A stretch of DNA of 64,000 nt from the NCBI GenBank assembly GCA_021292165.1, contig CM037879.1:40454339-40518338 (forward strand), in the 5' to 3' direction. Of the stretch, positions 43,077 through 55,242 are shown piece by piece. Source of the DNA: Shinisaurus crocodilurus. Taxonomy: Eukaryota; Chordata; Lepidosauria; Squamata; Shinisauridae. Position 1 is the stretch's first letter; each line of letters starts with the position of its first letter. The position numbers were made by a program, and so were the translations under genes. A model generated the notes under the pieces. The model searched no databases, had not been told where the DNA came from, and saw nothing but the letters and a program-made list of their open reading frames with translations.

Positions 43077-44418
43077 GTGGGGTATAAATGCTTCAAACAA
43101 ACAAACAAACAAACAAAATGTACACCATTCTGTGCTTCCTGAAGAAGGACCGAATGGAAATGTAATTAATAAAAGAAGCAGGCACCATGCATGCAGACAG
43201 TTACCAACAAGCAGATAAGCTAGTGAAGCAGGAAGCTTGTATGGGTACTCTAATAGCAGTTTGGACTTAGTCTTTATCCAAGAGGCCAGCTGCACAGATG
43301 GAGGAGTCAAGCCAGAATCCGAGGCCTTCTTGTGCCGCTGGCCGTTTGTTTCACTTGACAGCTGCTGAGTCAGAAAGCTGCAGGATCTCCATATCACTGT
43401 CTGTATCAACGGTGCCCAAGTGTGCACCAATGACTCCCTTCTGGTGAGCTGCACAATGGGGTAGAAACTTAGACACTTGAGTATGCCAGCGTTAATTTGG
43501 GCCATGTGGAAAAGGGCTTTGTGTTTAAAAGCAGTGGGTGAATCTTAGTTCTACAAATATGAAGTGTCAGATCCAGCTCCTGTCTGGATCCAAGGGGGTA
43601 GGGGCCAGAAAGACGACAAAGGTGATCTGTATTCTTTGCCTATTCACTCAGGCCAGTGTAAGCCTGACCTGGAAATGTTTACAGGAGTTGAGGAGTGTGA
43701 CCTGGCCTGCTCTGGCCAATTGGTGCATGGGGATTTCCATGGTTGGTATGGCTGGTCATCTTGCTGTTCCCTCCTGCAGCCAGAGCTCTGTGGTGGCTCA
43801 CAGGCTGAATGTTCACCTGGCGTCTTTCAGGTGACCAGTAGAGATTGGTTTTGTCAGTTGTCACCCTAGGTTGTGTTGGGTTGGCTGGGAAACAAGCCAA
43901 GCTATTTTTCTCCCAAATTGGGAAATAACTAGGTTTATTTCTAAGCCAGTCTGAATTTGCCCCCCATACCCCACCTTTCACCATGACTCCCAACCCCCTC
44001 CTCCTCCTCCTCCTTAAATGACACCTGACCAGAGCATGTGATGGTGGTGGTTCTCCAGTGTGCTGGTCATGTACCAGAATGAACCCCCCCCCCCCCGGTG
44101 GCCTTTGGGAAATGTACTTTTCCCAAGGGCCACTAGGGCGTTTTGTCCTAGTATGACAAAAGCCAGGTGCCGGAGCCACATAAGCAGTGGTATACTGGAG
44201 ACGGCTCTCAGGGACACAGCACCAGCACTTTCTGATTAGCAGGGATGCTGACATCATCTGCCAGCCCCCTCAGATTTCCCTGTTTTTTCTGCAGCTGAGG
44301 GAAATGAATTTTCCCAATAATAATATATTGTTCCCTGGTAAATATAATGCAAAATATTTTGGGGTGGCCTGGGCTTGAATTGGCAATGTAAGTCCCATTA
44401 GATTTAAAAAAAGACTTA
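43077..44418. other. intron 2, no exon seen
   Basis: Frames at 43538-43869 and 43679-44257 overlap on opposite strands without domains. An (AAAC)n run lies at about 43096-43118 and a poly-C run at 44085-44097. Confidence 0.45.
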
Positions 44419-44788
44419 GGGTGTGTTCGCACGACATGAACCGCGGGGAAGCAGAAGTCCCCCGCGGTTCCCGTGTCGTGCGAATGCCGACCGGGGGTGC
44501 CCCCACTGGACGGCCGCGTGCAGGACGCACGCAAAGTGACCATGGTTGGTAGAGGGGTAAGCCCCTACTGTGCGTGGCCACCCTGCCGTGCGAACAGCGG
44601 GCGGCCGTCCTGCGGGGGCCGCACAGAGGTGGCAGCCCAGAGTGGCCGGAGCTGCCATTAGAAACGGCCCCTCTGGGCATCCCGCCCCCCCAGCACCGGG
44701 AGGCCCGCACTGCGGTGCGGGGACTGCCAGCTCCATCGGACCCCGTGGTGCCTCCCCCGCCCACAGCCTGGGTCGTGCAAACCGACCC
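44419..44788. mobile_element. GC-rich PIF/Harbinger-like MITE
   Basis: Left end GGGTGTGTTCGCACGAC, right end GTCGTGCAAACCGACCC. TTA lies on both sides (44416-44418 and 44789-44791). The left part also has an internal palindrome around GAACCGCGGGG/CCCCGCGGTTC. The interior is CpG-rich, and its many frames on both strands are spurious. Confidence 0.75.
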
Positions 44789-44883
44789 TTACTCTTGATG
44801 GAGATGAAAACTGCTACAATTGGTTTGTTGATATGGATCAACACAGCGGCCTCCAATTTTAGCCTGTCCTTTGGGGTTTCATT

Positions 44884-45042
44884 TCATAGATCATAGAGTT
44901 GGAAGGAGCCTACAAGGCTATCGAGTCCAACCCCCTGCTCAATGCAGGAAACTAGAGGAGGGGTCTCCCATCCAAGTAATAACCAGGCTTGACCCTGCTT
45001 AGCTTTCCACACTCAGACAAGCTGAGCCAGCATAAGCCACAG
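44884..45042 (-). mobile_element. 5S rRNA-derived SINE with CR1-type tail
   Basis: On the minus strand it reads the 5S-like head (AGCTAAGCAGGGTCAAGCCT, TTACTTGGATGGGAGACC), then the CR1-type tail (GTTGGACTCGATAGCCTTGT, CTTCCAACTCTATGATCT). It is the inverse of the copy at 59482-59660. It is a SINE of the 5S class known from squamates, not a functional 5S rRNA gene. Confidence 0.9.
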
Positions 45043-45124
45043 GTGTTGTAATGGGGACTGTCATGATGAGTGTCTGCACACCAAGATTTACCACTACACC
45101 GCTGCATGTAAGCATTGCTTAAAG

Positions 45125-45249
45125 CAGTGTTCTCCAACCTTGGGTCCCCAGATGTTTTTGGCCTACAACTCCCAGCATGCGTAGCTGGCTGGGGCATGCT
45201 GGGAGTTGTAGGCCAAAAACATCTGGGGACCCAAGGTTGGAGAACACTG
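45125..45249. mobile_element. fold-back hAT MITE (CAACCTTGGGTCCCCAG family)
   Basis: Palindrome with ends CAGTGTTCTCCAACC and GGTTGGAGAACACTG. A perfect 8-bp duplication GCTTAAAG lies at 45117-45124 and 45250-45257. Confidence 0.95.
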
Positions 45250-45257
45250 GCTTAAAG

Positions 45258-45743
45258 GGAAGGGGTGCTGGGTGGGAGAGAATGGATACGCTGGGGATTC
45301 TTTCACCAGCTCAAATTTGAATCTGATCCAGAGAGTTTTGGAACTTCTTCGAGGCAAGCATTATGAGACCCTGAAGCTCATATATAGGCCTGGGTATGAC
45401 AAACTTCACTGGGCATCTCTAGTCACCAGTTCAAGACTCACTATGGGGTGGATTTCTAATTATCAAGTGGGGAAGGGAGCTGCTGCTCTGTTGTCTCCCA
45501 AACAATCGGGGAAGGGAACACAAAAATTTGGGAGACACAAAGCTGCTGGTATTACATAGATTAAGAGAAGGGGGAAGGGGAGTCCAATAATCTACCATCC
45601 ACGTTAAGACAAACTTTGGCTTTGTGGGGAAGCAAGGTTATGAAGCAGCTTGTACTTCCCATAGCAAAGTTTTGCTGGAGCCTGTGTTTCACTCTTTGAT
45701 GCGTGCATGTTTAATTAACTAATTTATTCATCTTGTTTTCCAG
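45258..45743. other. intron 2, 3' end
   Basis: No repeat recognised. The acceptor TTGTTTTCCAG ends at 45743. Confidence 0.55.
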
Positions 45744-45837
45744 ACTGCCAATGGCAATGTGGAAGCAAAGGTCGTGTGCTTTTACAGACGCCGAGACATC
45801 TCCAATAGCCTTATCATGCTGGCAGACAAACATGCAA
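45744..45837 (+). CDS. MTA3: MTA gene, coding exon 3 (BAH domain)
   Basis: The 94-bp exon lies between acceptor TTTTCCAG and donor CAA|GTAAGT. It encodes residues 33-63 ([20 protein letters not shown] then [11 protein letters not shown]) plus one base of the next codon. The segment continues the BAH domain. From memory, mammalian MTA3 reads [14 protein letters not shown] and MTA1 ISSTLIALADKHAT. The asparagine and the methionine here favour MTA3, and the dangling A fits the following lysine codon. TANGN agrees with MTA1/MTA2 rather than mammalian MTA3, so MTA1 is not fully excluded. The next exon was not found in the remaining 18 kb, so intron 3 exceeds the window. Confidence 0.95.
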
Positions 45838-46617
45838 GTAAGTTGATCGTTTCATTTAGAAACAAATTGCAGCAGTTCTGCAGTTTCAAACTACAGTATT
45901 GTGTGCGTGTGTGTATGGATGCACACATGTACTAAAATGTGCGGTTTATCCATACCATTGCTTTTGATAGCAGGCACATTCTGAATTGCATTCCTCTCTA
46001 CATGCAAGTCACATATAAATACTATCTTTATAATCAACTGGATCTGGATATGAGTGTTATTAAATTTGCTATCAGAAAATTATTATTCGTCTTTTCTTTT
46101 TTCATACATAGTATGGTTGAAAACTTAGTATCTGTATAGCTTTGTTAGGCATCGTTCTATTCTTCTGTATTTATCCATATTGATATCTGTTCAATATAAT
46201 TCAAGATTTGATACACCGTCCTTCTTGCTGTTTCTAATCCTGTAAGATTAATGGCTTGGATCTTAAGATGAGTCAACATAAGGAAGTTCATGGCAGGAAA
46301 GTTTCCATCCCCTCTTCCCAACTGCAGCCACTTTCTCCTCCCTGTAAGGCTCTCTGGACAGACAGGGAAACCGCTGAACAATGTGGGATGAGACATGGGA
46401 GAGGGGTGCTCTGGGGAAAATCAAACCAAATGGGATGTAACTCTGCCCAATTTTGGTCGATTCCCGCATCCCACAGCAGCCCCTGCACCTCGTGGCACAT
46501 GTTTTAGGAGGTTCTCTCAACCCTCAGAAAGGGCTTGGGGGTAAAGAGCAGGTGGCCGCCGGGTGGGGGTGGGGTGGAGGAAGGGATGGGAAACTTTCCT
46601 TATGTTAACTTTTGTAA
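45838..46617. other. intron 3, start; no exon seen
   Basis: The small overlapping frames at 46157-46520 lie on both strands and carry no domain. Confidence 0.5.
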
Positions 46618-46737
46618 GGGTGCAATCCTATGCATGTTTAGACAGAAAAAAAGTTCTACAACTCCCAGCATTCCCCAGCCAGCCCTGCTGGGATTTGTAG
46701 GACTTTTTTCTGTCTAAACATGCATAGGATTGCGCCC
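46618..46737. mobile_element. PIF/Harbinger-like fold-back MITE
   Basis: Ends GGGTGCAATCCTATGCATGT and the inverse, with TTTAGACAGAAAAAAAG in the arms. A 3-bp TAA duplication lies on both sides (46615-46617, 46738-46740). Confidence 0.88.
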
Positions 46738-46740
46738 TAA

Positions 46741-48109
46741 GTTAGCTTACCTTAGGATCCAGGCCAGTGCCTTTAGCCATGTTTTCTTTTTGTTCCATGT
46801 GAACTCGGTTATATCTTTTTTGACACTGAAGTAATTGTTTCTGCTCAATTCTAAATGGTAATGATTGGAACAAGATGTTTAGCTGAGGTAAAACTGATAG
46901 CTTTAATATGTTTCAAATAGCTTTAATATGTTTCAAATGTTTTTGTTATCTTTCTTCAAAAAGTTTTCATTGTTGCTTATATGTATGAAATATTTTATGG
47001 TTTAAGAAGTCATTATGGCTCAGTATAATTGATTTCCCCCTTTCCCACAGCCATATAATTCGCTTATTCTTTCTTTTTTTCACTATCCCTTCCAGCATAC
47101 CAATTCCTTTTTATCTTTGTTTTAAGTTGCATATAGTCTGTTTTATTTGTTACACTAGACTATAGGGAAGAAACAGTTAACACAAGGTTATCAATGTAGA
47201 GTGACTTGTTTCTTACAGAGTAATCTATGCATGCTTACTAATAAATAATTCCCACTATCAATGGGGCTGGCTGTTTTGTATGTGTTAATATTGCAACCTA
47301 TGCTGCAATCCTATGCATGTTTAACTTGGGAGTAAGCCCCATTGAATGAAATGGGACTTATCTCCAAGTAAACATGCATAGGATTGTGCTATTAATCATT
47401 ATATTAGATATTTCTATGTTGCTTCTTATTGCAATGGCAAGAGGTATTAAACACATTACAAAGAAGGGTGCTCTTAGAGGGCACCACTGTCTTCTAGTAC
47501 AATTAGGAACCACAACATTATTTGCCTGAAAATTAACTATTATTCTTTCTTTTGGTTGTCTATAAATTGTCTTTATCCAAGATTTATTTATCGATTTAAA
47601 CCCTGCTTTTCCACCTCCAAAATGGGGTGGTCAAGTTAAGAAATTCTCCCCAGCAGTAAGTAACCTTCTGCAGTAAATATGGGACATGATCATCATCATT
47701 ATTATTACTATTTATACTATAGTTCTATATACTAATAGCAAAATCATTCTGCAAGTGTGGATCCTTATGTAGCCAAAATGGCACCATCCATTCACAAGAG
47801 GGAGGTATCAGCAGGTTTGGGGGAACCCCAAGGTTTGCAGTGGTACAAGACATCTTTAGAAAAAAAAAGTCTTAAATGGGGAACAGAATCCCCAAACAGC
47901 CCAATGTGGACTGAGCATTCTCAGTGGTCACGGAATGCTGGCTGACTGGAGGTAATGGAATGGCGTATCCTTGAAAGAAGGCATGACAGGCTTATTTATT
48001 TATTTATTATAAATAATAATAAATAAATTATGTATTAATAAATTATAACAAATAAATAATAAATAAATAAATAAATAATTTATTAATAAATTATTTATTC
48101 AGGCTTGCT
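46741..48109. other. intron 3; one fold-back and an AT-rich repeat
   Basis: A fold-back with GCAATCCTATGCATGTTTA and TAAACATGCATAGGATTG lies at about 47301-47388. A (TTTA/TAAA)n AT-rich inverted stretch lies at about 47993-48103. No exon seen. Confidence 0.55.
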
Positions 48110-48510
48110 GCAACTCTGAACAGTTCCTCACACAGTGCATCATTAAACTGTGGAATTCTCTGCCACAGGATGTGGTGATGGCCACTAACTTACATTTATT
48201 TATTTTATTTATTACGTTTCTGTATCTCCCAATAGCCAAAACTCTCTAGATGACTTTAAAAGGAGCTTGGACAAATTCATAGAGGTCAAGTCTATCAATA
48301 CCACCTACCAGTCATGATAGCTATGTGCTACCTCCAGGATCAGAGGTAGCATGCCTCTGATGACCAGTTGCTGGGGAACATGAGTGAGAGGGTGCTATTG
48401 TGCTCGTGTCCTGCTTATGGGCTTCCCATAGGCATTTGACTCACCACTATGGGACACAGGATGCTGGACTAGATTGGCCTTTGGTCCCATCTAGTAAGGA
48501 TCTTAAGTTT
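48110..48510 (+). mobile_element. CR1 3' tail, split by an L2-like tail
   Basis: CTGTGGAATTCTCTGCCACA (ORF2 end) to about 48191, a short L2-like insert (TTTATTACGTTTCTGTATCT, 48192-48250), then TTTAAAAGGAGCTTGGACAA and the CR1 3' UTR to GGATGCTGGACTAGATTGGC. Confidence 0.75.
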
Positions 48511-48957
48511 TTATGCACTGTAATACGTTGTTGCAGGGCCCACTTGTTTATATTATTTTCAAAGAATGGGTTTGACAGGTCCCTACCCTCAGGAATTTTA
48601 CAATCTAAAACAGACAGAAGGGAAACAGAGGAAGGGTAGGGAAATGGAGGCAGGGGATAGATAGGGAGAACATGCAGTGATTTCAATTACCTGTACTTTG
48701 CCTTAGTTACAGTTACCTACATAAAATTGAACAGGAACTCTTCCTAGCAGTTTGTTAAAATCTTCACTTGGGTATTTTCAAATTGTAGCTCAAGGGCCGG
48801 TCAGTGTTATCTTTTTTACTGTTACAACTTTTAACTTGTTTTTTGTAAAAAAAAAAAATGTATTTTCTGCTTTGGGATATGGTGCACACTTAACTACAGT
48901 GCCCATAAAATGTTATAAGGCATACAAAGCATATCTTAAATGGTATAAAACACATTC
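48511..48957. other. intron 3, no exon seen
   Basis: CCTACCCTCAGGAATTTTACAATCTAAAACAGACAG-like sequence near 48580 resembles an L2 3' UTR fragment also seen near 63410. Nothing else. Confidence 0.4.
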
Positions 48958-48965
48958 AGTTTTAA

Positions 48966-49101
48966 CAGCCTTCGTCAGCCTGGTGCCTTCCAGATGTATT
49001 GGACTTCAACTCCCATTAGCCCCTGCCAGCATCTGTAGTGGTGAGGAATGTTGGGAGTTGTAGTCATAAATATCTAGAGGGCACCAGGTTGGGGAAGGCT
49101 G
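48966..49101. mobile_element. fold-back hAT MITE (CAGCCTTC family)
   Basis: Ends CAGCCTTCGTCAGCCTGGTG and CACCAGGTTGGGGAAGGCTG. A perfect 8-bp duplication AGTTTTAA lies at 48958-48965 and 49102-49109. Confidence 0.93.
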
Positions 49102-49314
49102 AGTTTTAACATTGTTAGAATAGAATGGGTGTCAGTCTGGTGCCTGGGATAGGAGACTGCCCAGGAACCTCATAGTAAGTATCTCTGAGAAGGCTTGAAT
49201 GACATAGGTGAAATAAACAAATAATGGGGTGCCATAAGTTGCTTGTGAGTTTGTCTGTCTCAGCCACTCAGTTGCTTCTTGGTGTGCCTTTAGTTTAGTT
49301 CTGAGTAGTAGTAG

Positions 49315-49985
49315 TAGTAGGCGATCACTCGTGACCGAGTAAGATTGTCTTCCAGGATAAAATTACAAAAAAAAAATTATATAAAGAGGAAATTGTATAA
49401 AATTGTGTAGACTCTAGCGATGAGTCTGTAAGTGACTGTGGAGGCCAATTCTAGATCCACACAGCTTCCCACAGTGAGGACACAGGTTACCACATGGAAG
49501 ATGGTCCTGTAAAGGATTCATTTGACGTGCTTTTAGCTTAGCACGTTTCTCCCTTTCACCTTGTAATCGGGCTTCTTCAATGTCCACGGAACCTTTGTGA
49601 AAGGCCAACCTCCAGTTAAAGCGTTCATGGGCCAGAGCTTCCCAGTTCTCGATGTTTATATTGCATTTTTTTAGATTAGCCTTAAGAACATCTTTAATCT
49701 TCTTATACTGACCACCGATATTCCTGCTTTCCATCCTTGAGTTGGGAATAAAGTACGGTAACTGCTTTGGGAGACGGCAGTCAGACATTCGAACAACATG
49801 ACCGGTCCATTGAAGTTGGCGTTGAAGGATCATTGTTTCAATGCTAGTAGTCTTTGCTTCTTCCAGTACACTTGACTTTTGTTCACCTATCTTCCCAAGT
49901 AATTTGCAGGATTTTCAAGGAGATGGAAATGATGTTTATAGATAGTCCATGTTTCACAGGCATACAATAAAGTTGGTAATACAAT
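49315..49985 (-). mobile_element. R4/Dong-like LINE 3' copy
   Basis: The minus frame 49833-49414 is the C-terminus of the LINE protein: LQWTGHVVRMSDCRLPKQLP, WRLAFHKGSVDIEEARLQGE and a closing zinc-finger-like CPHCGKLCGSRIGLHSHLQTH. It stays open for 139 residues, so it is younger or better kept than the copy at 10771. The 3' tail is a (TAG)n run at about 49306-49320. 5'-truncated. Confidence 0.85.
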
Positions 49986-51599
49986 GGCAAGGTATTAACA
50001 ACAAAAACAAGTGCCTAAAAGTAAGAAAAGACCAGAACTCCATCTAGTCCTACATTCTCTTTTTGATGGTGGCCTGGCAGATTCTCTGGGAAGCCTACAA
50101 GCAAGGCATACATGCAAGAGCCTTTCACTATTGTATGCCAACATCTGGTATTCAGGAGTGTAGTGGATGGGAGTGGGACACCGCTTAGGAGTTTAATGTG
50201 AACTGTTCTGAACTTCCTGAAGTAAATAAGTAGAAAATCAAACCATCTTCTTTTATATTGTTTCTTTAATGGTGGTCATCTAAAAGGTGTGCTTTATTGG
50301 GTTTGTTTTGATGAAGTCATGCTGTGCTTCCTTCCCCTGAGGCAGATGGCATATAAAGGAACAGTAATAATGAGTTCCTTTCTTTAACATAAGAACCATT
50401 TCTCCTTTTGTGAATGACATTATGTAATTAGTAGTTGACTCTTGTGCATATGTGTCTCATTAGCCAGATTAGAGTCAACTCTTAAGTACCTAGCAAAACT
50501 ATTGCTTCTCATAAACACACAATAGGCTTATTTGAGAAAGGATTCCTTATAGTGTTGTGAGTATATTAATGAAATTTTTGGAAAGTAAAGCTTTCATGGA
50601 GGGATTATTATTCCACAGGTATCTACCCTGTGCAAATACACATTTTTATTCTGTGCAGTTTTGTGTCTTTTGTGCCTGTTTGTTATTTTTACATTTATAT
50701 CCTGCCTTTCCACTACAAAATGCTCAAGGCAGATGACAACAATAAAATGCTAGATAAAATACAAAATTCTAATTAAAACAGAACAGCAATTCAATTTAAA
50801 AAACAGCAATAAAATTAAGAAGTATACAGCACCCACCAGTTTAAAACTGCTTTAGCGCTACTAGAAGCAAGTTCCAAAAGAATCATTCTGTATTTATGCA
50901 TCCTGTCTGCATTTGAAATTAGATAGTATAGAACCCTAGCTTCCTCCAATAATTTGTGAATATTATGGGTGTCACTTTTTCTCAGCCTACTTTATTTTAT
51001 GGGGCTGCTGTAAGCATAAAATAAGACACTATTTTCATGTATGCCACTCTAAGGGCTAAACTAAATGTTTGGCTAATTACGCATTGTGCAGTTATGCACA
51101 ATATTTTTCCTTACTCTTGTGTGAGCACACATGGCGCTGATTCACATTGAGACCATGGCACTCTGGGAGTGGTGGGGTTAAACCTCCCCCACTGTTCTTT
51201 TCCCCTCTGAAATTCCATTGGAGTCAATGGAGACCCCAGTGTGTGTGTGTGTGTGTGTGTGGGGGGGGGATGGAATTAAAAAAAAAAAAATTGAGGGGAA
51301 GGTTAACCACTCTCCTGGAGCACCAGGGTCCTGATCTGAATTGGGGCTGTGCATGCTTACATCACACTCTGTGTGATTAACAGTTTGGCTCTAAGCTCCT
51401 TGGAGGAAGGGAATGACACAGATATGATAGATAAATACATTGCAAGCATTTCAGAACCAGCTTCTTTTCTGTATGCAGAAATATAGCTTCTTTAATATTT
51501 GAATATGGAAATACCAATATGAATATTTGTTTCTTTAGGTGAAACAAATTTCCATGACACTGTGCTGGCTTACTGGAGGTAAAAAATTGGAATATTTTT
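49986..51599. other. intron 3; minor repeats only
   Basis: A decayed minus-strand CR1 tail at about 50030-50165 (CCATCTAGTCCTACATTCTC), an L2-like end near 50690-50830 (ATATCCTGCCTTTCCACTAC) and a (GT)n run at 51240-51260. No exon. Confidence 0.45.
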
Positions 51600-52430
51600 T
51601 ACAATACTGTAAATTAATGCATACCTTCAGCAGTATTGCTGTCAGGGTGGTGAACAGTAAAAGCAATAATAAAATAATAAAACCAGAAAAAATCATTTGA
51701 AAACCAGACATATAAAAGCTGTAGAAGCGGCAAAACCAATAAGAGCATAAAGGCATCACAGCAGAACAGTAAAAGCAAGCGGTTTTTAAAGGCCTGGGAG
51801 AATAAAAAGATCTTTGCTTGATGCTGGAAAGAGACGAGACTGAATACTTGGTGAGCTTCCCTGGGCACAACAGTTGTAAAGGCTCTCTCTCTCTCTCTGG
51901 TTGCCACCCCTCTAGACCCAGGAGGACAGCTTCCAATTACGACCTCAGTACATGAGCAGGTTCATGTTTGAGGAGGCATTTCTTCAGGCACCCAGATGGC
52001 AAGACCTATTGGGCATTAAAGATAAGCACCAGCATTTTGAATTGTGCTTGGAAATGGACCTGAAGCTAGTGTAGTTATTTCAAAACTGGCAAGATGGATT
52101 CCCATGAGTTAATCCCAGTTAGTAACCTAGCTGCTATATTTTGGACTAACAAGTTTCCAAGAAGTTTTCAAAGGCAGCCCCACATACAACACATTGCAGT
52201 AATCTAATCTTGGGGTTACCGGAGCATGGATGACCATGGCCAGATTATCTCTTTCCAGGAGGGGTTGCATCTGGTTCACTAGCCTCAGCTGGTGAAAGTT
52301 GCTTTGTACCAAGGAAACTAGTTGAGCCTCCAGTCACAGGGGTGGCATAGTCGGGACCCCCAGACTGATCCTGATCTTTTAGAGGGAGTGCAATCTCATC
52401 TAGAATGGGTTTGTGGGGAAAGAAGATTAA
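51600..52430 (-). mobile_element. L2-type LINE 3' part
   Basis: The minus frame 52312-52127 reads QLRLVNQMQPLLERDNLAMV, then RLDYCNVLYVGLPLK, the well-known L2 ORF2 block. To the left follows an L2-type 3' UTR (plus-strand GAGTTAATCCCAGTTAGTAA, GCAGCCCCACATACAACAC). 5'-truncated and decayed. Confidence 0.7.
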
Positions 52431-52605
52431 TATGCACGTGCAGTGGAATCCTAGACATGTGTTCTCAAAAGTAAGTCTTATTGAGCTCAGTGGGAGTTAC
52501 TCCCCAGTAAAATGGGGAACAAGCCCCATTGAAAACAATTGGACACTTCTGAGTAGACATGTATAGGATTGTGCTGAAAACAGTACATAAAATAAAGGAG
52601 CAGAC

Positions 52606-53092
52606 CAGAGGCTTTTCTGTTGGGAATAATGGACAGTCAGCTAGAAGGAAGTTATGGAACTTTATTTTTATACATGACAACGGCAGCGAAATTACTATAT
52701 GCACAGAAGTAGAAAGGTCCAGCAGTGCCTACGACAGAAGAATGGTCGGTCAAGATGCTGGAGCTGGCAGAGATGGCCAAACTCACATCATTAATCAGAG
52801 AAAGGACAACATCCACATTTATTGCTGAGTGGAAACCTCTAACTGACTTTTTGCAGAGACTAGAAAATAATGATTTGTTTGTTTGTGGGTTCATGGAGTA
52901 ATAAGTGAATTTGGGACAACGGGAAAAAAGAGATTTCTCATTCTGATTATCGAGTAATAAAAATTATTGTTACCTATATTTGCTGTAGAAGAAAATCGGA
53001 AGTCTATTTTGTTTTGTTAATTGTTATATGTTTGATATTATGTGTTTGTTTTATATAGAAATAAAAATTAAAATTGTCCAAAAAAAATAAAG
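52606..53092 (+). mobile_element. L1 LINE 3' end with target duplication
   Basis: The frame near 52640-52828 reads as the L1 ORF2 end (LWNFIFIHDNGSE; DNIHIYC before the stop). A 3' UTR follows and an A-rich end (CCAAAAAAAATAAAG). A 13-bp duplication TAAAGGAGCAGAC lies at 52593-52605 and 53093-53105. About 490 bp, so heavily 5'-truncated. Confidence 0.88.
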
Positions 53093-53105
53093 TAAAGGAG
53101 CAGAC

Positions 53106-55242
53106 AGAATCAGATTTAGCAGATTAAAAAGTTCTTGTTCCATTCTGGCCCAATCAAATACAGAACTCCATCCTCACCCACACATAAGCAATCCAAACAG
53201 CGTAACCTATCTCTCTCATGACCATCCCTTCCTAGGTGGTGTTAAATCAAGGGACTATATACCCCACCAAGTATCCCCAATACCTACAGCAAATTGAAAG
53301 ATAGGAAAGAGGGCATTAGCCCTTCTCACCAAACGGTGGCATGGCAGCATCAAAAATAAATGGTTTCTTTCTGCAGGGTGTAACTAGGCCACAGGTACAA
53401 TAAGTAGGTTCCTGGCTGTAGCCTTTTCTCCCTCTGATGCCCAGCACTGGTTCCAAGCAATGACAGCTGTAGCTGGAAGCAGGAGGGGTGGTGGTGCTTG
53501 TGGGCCACAGTAGATCCAGGAGTGATGTACGGATGCCTGTAGCATCCCATGTTTCTGTTGGATTAGATACATAGCATTCATTCCTTATGTCCTTTTTTGT
53601 AGTCACATAGAGGGGAACTGCAGTTGGTAACTGGGAGGCAATTCGCAGCTAATTAAGGATGGATGAGAGCTGAAAGCTGTGAAGACAGGGTCAAGAAGCA
53701 TGTCAACATGATGAAGTTCTGGTTTATAGTCTGCAAATTATGTCCAATTTGTGGCTGACCTGACCCAGGCAATGCTACTGGGAGATAATGGTATGGGGCA
53801 TCCTACCCAGCAATATGGGGACATAACAATGTTTTTACACTTCCCAGACTTTCTGAGCTTGCTGAATGGTTGAAGTTTCAAAGGGAATTTGGTCCTTTTG
53901 AAAGTACTATGGCTGATAAATTTGTCTCTTATTTAACTGGGTGGAAAAATAAAAGTAAGCAACATATAGAGTTAATAACTTTAATAGCAACAAGTATTGC
54001 CAGGATTTTTACTTACTGATTTACTTACTGATTAAAATGACACTTACTTTCAAGTATGTAGTCTTAGGATGAAGACAGGTATATATTAAAGTATGGTGGA
54101 AGTGTTGTGATGCATATTTGCAGCATTCCGGGACATTTGTTTTCAGGACACATTATGGCCAGATTCAGATCATCATACCTTGGTTTAATAGGCCATGGTA
54201 TTAATGAGACTTGTGGCCTCACATACAACTGCTTCACTTTCCTTTGTGCAAGCAAGTGAACAACTCAGGAAGTCTTCAGTTAACTATAGTTTCCCATTAT
54301 GTTCAAACTGGGAAATTATGATTAATGGCTTCTGAACAAGCTACGATATGAAGCCATGGTTTAAAGTTGGCTTAATATCCTGGCTTGTTCAGAAGCTGTT
54401 AAAAATAATCTCCCAGTTTTGATGTATTGAGAAACTATAGTTAACTAAGGACTCCATGGCTTGTTTCCTGGCTCGTGCAGAAGGAGAAGTGAAGGAGCTG
54501 TGAGCTGGGCCATGAGACTCATTCATAACTTGGTTTATTAAGCCGAGATACTGTCGAATGTGGCAAATGTGTGTGCAAACTGCTTCCACCCCACTTTAGA
54601 AATGTTTGCCTGTCTTCATCCTTGGTGGTGCTTATAAAGCTTGTTCATGCTTGAGAAAACACGGTTTTGCCCCATAAAGAGTATTGACTTAAGCTGCTTA
54701 TCTGACTTGAGTCATTTTAAGCTTGACGTAAGGAATTAAATAATGCAGTTGGTCCAGCTCACCTGGGGATAAGCCTTCTTGCTCTTGTCTCTTAGCATAG
54801 CCGATGCAGCCTGCTATCAATCCACCCCAGAGGCTTGCCGAAGCAGAGTCGGAAAAGAGCAGGCCATATATCTAGAACTAATATTTTTCTCCTCCACACT
54901 TGTTTTGGCAGTAAAAAAAAAGTAATTTTATGATAACATTCTAGCTGCAAACAAAGGCTTGTTATCGGTTTTTGTTAAGCAGAAAAAGAAAGCATGTGCA
55001 CAGCAGTTGTTTTTTCTTTTATCTTTAGTGGCTGACTCTTCACCTGGAACTTTCATCTCTTTATAGATTTAGCGTTGACTGTTGTGCTGGTATTGGAGAA
55101 TGAAGGCTGAGTCAGATGTTAACAGTATCATGCAGAAGTATCCAATCCAAGTAGGTTGGAGGGCTAAACTCTCCACTTAGCGAAATGCCCAGGACCCATG
55201 GATATACTTTTTGACTATTCAACACCAAAAGTCTATTCCACC
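53106..55242. other. intron 3, no exon seen
   Basis: A possible older L1 trace at about 53840-54010 (CTTGCTGAATGGTTGAAGTT). Fold-back-like AAACTGGGAAATTATGATTA and AATAATCTCCCAGTTTTGAT lie around 54300-54425. No MTA exon 4 was recognised. Confidence 0.4.
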
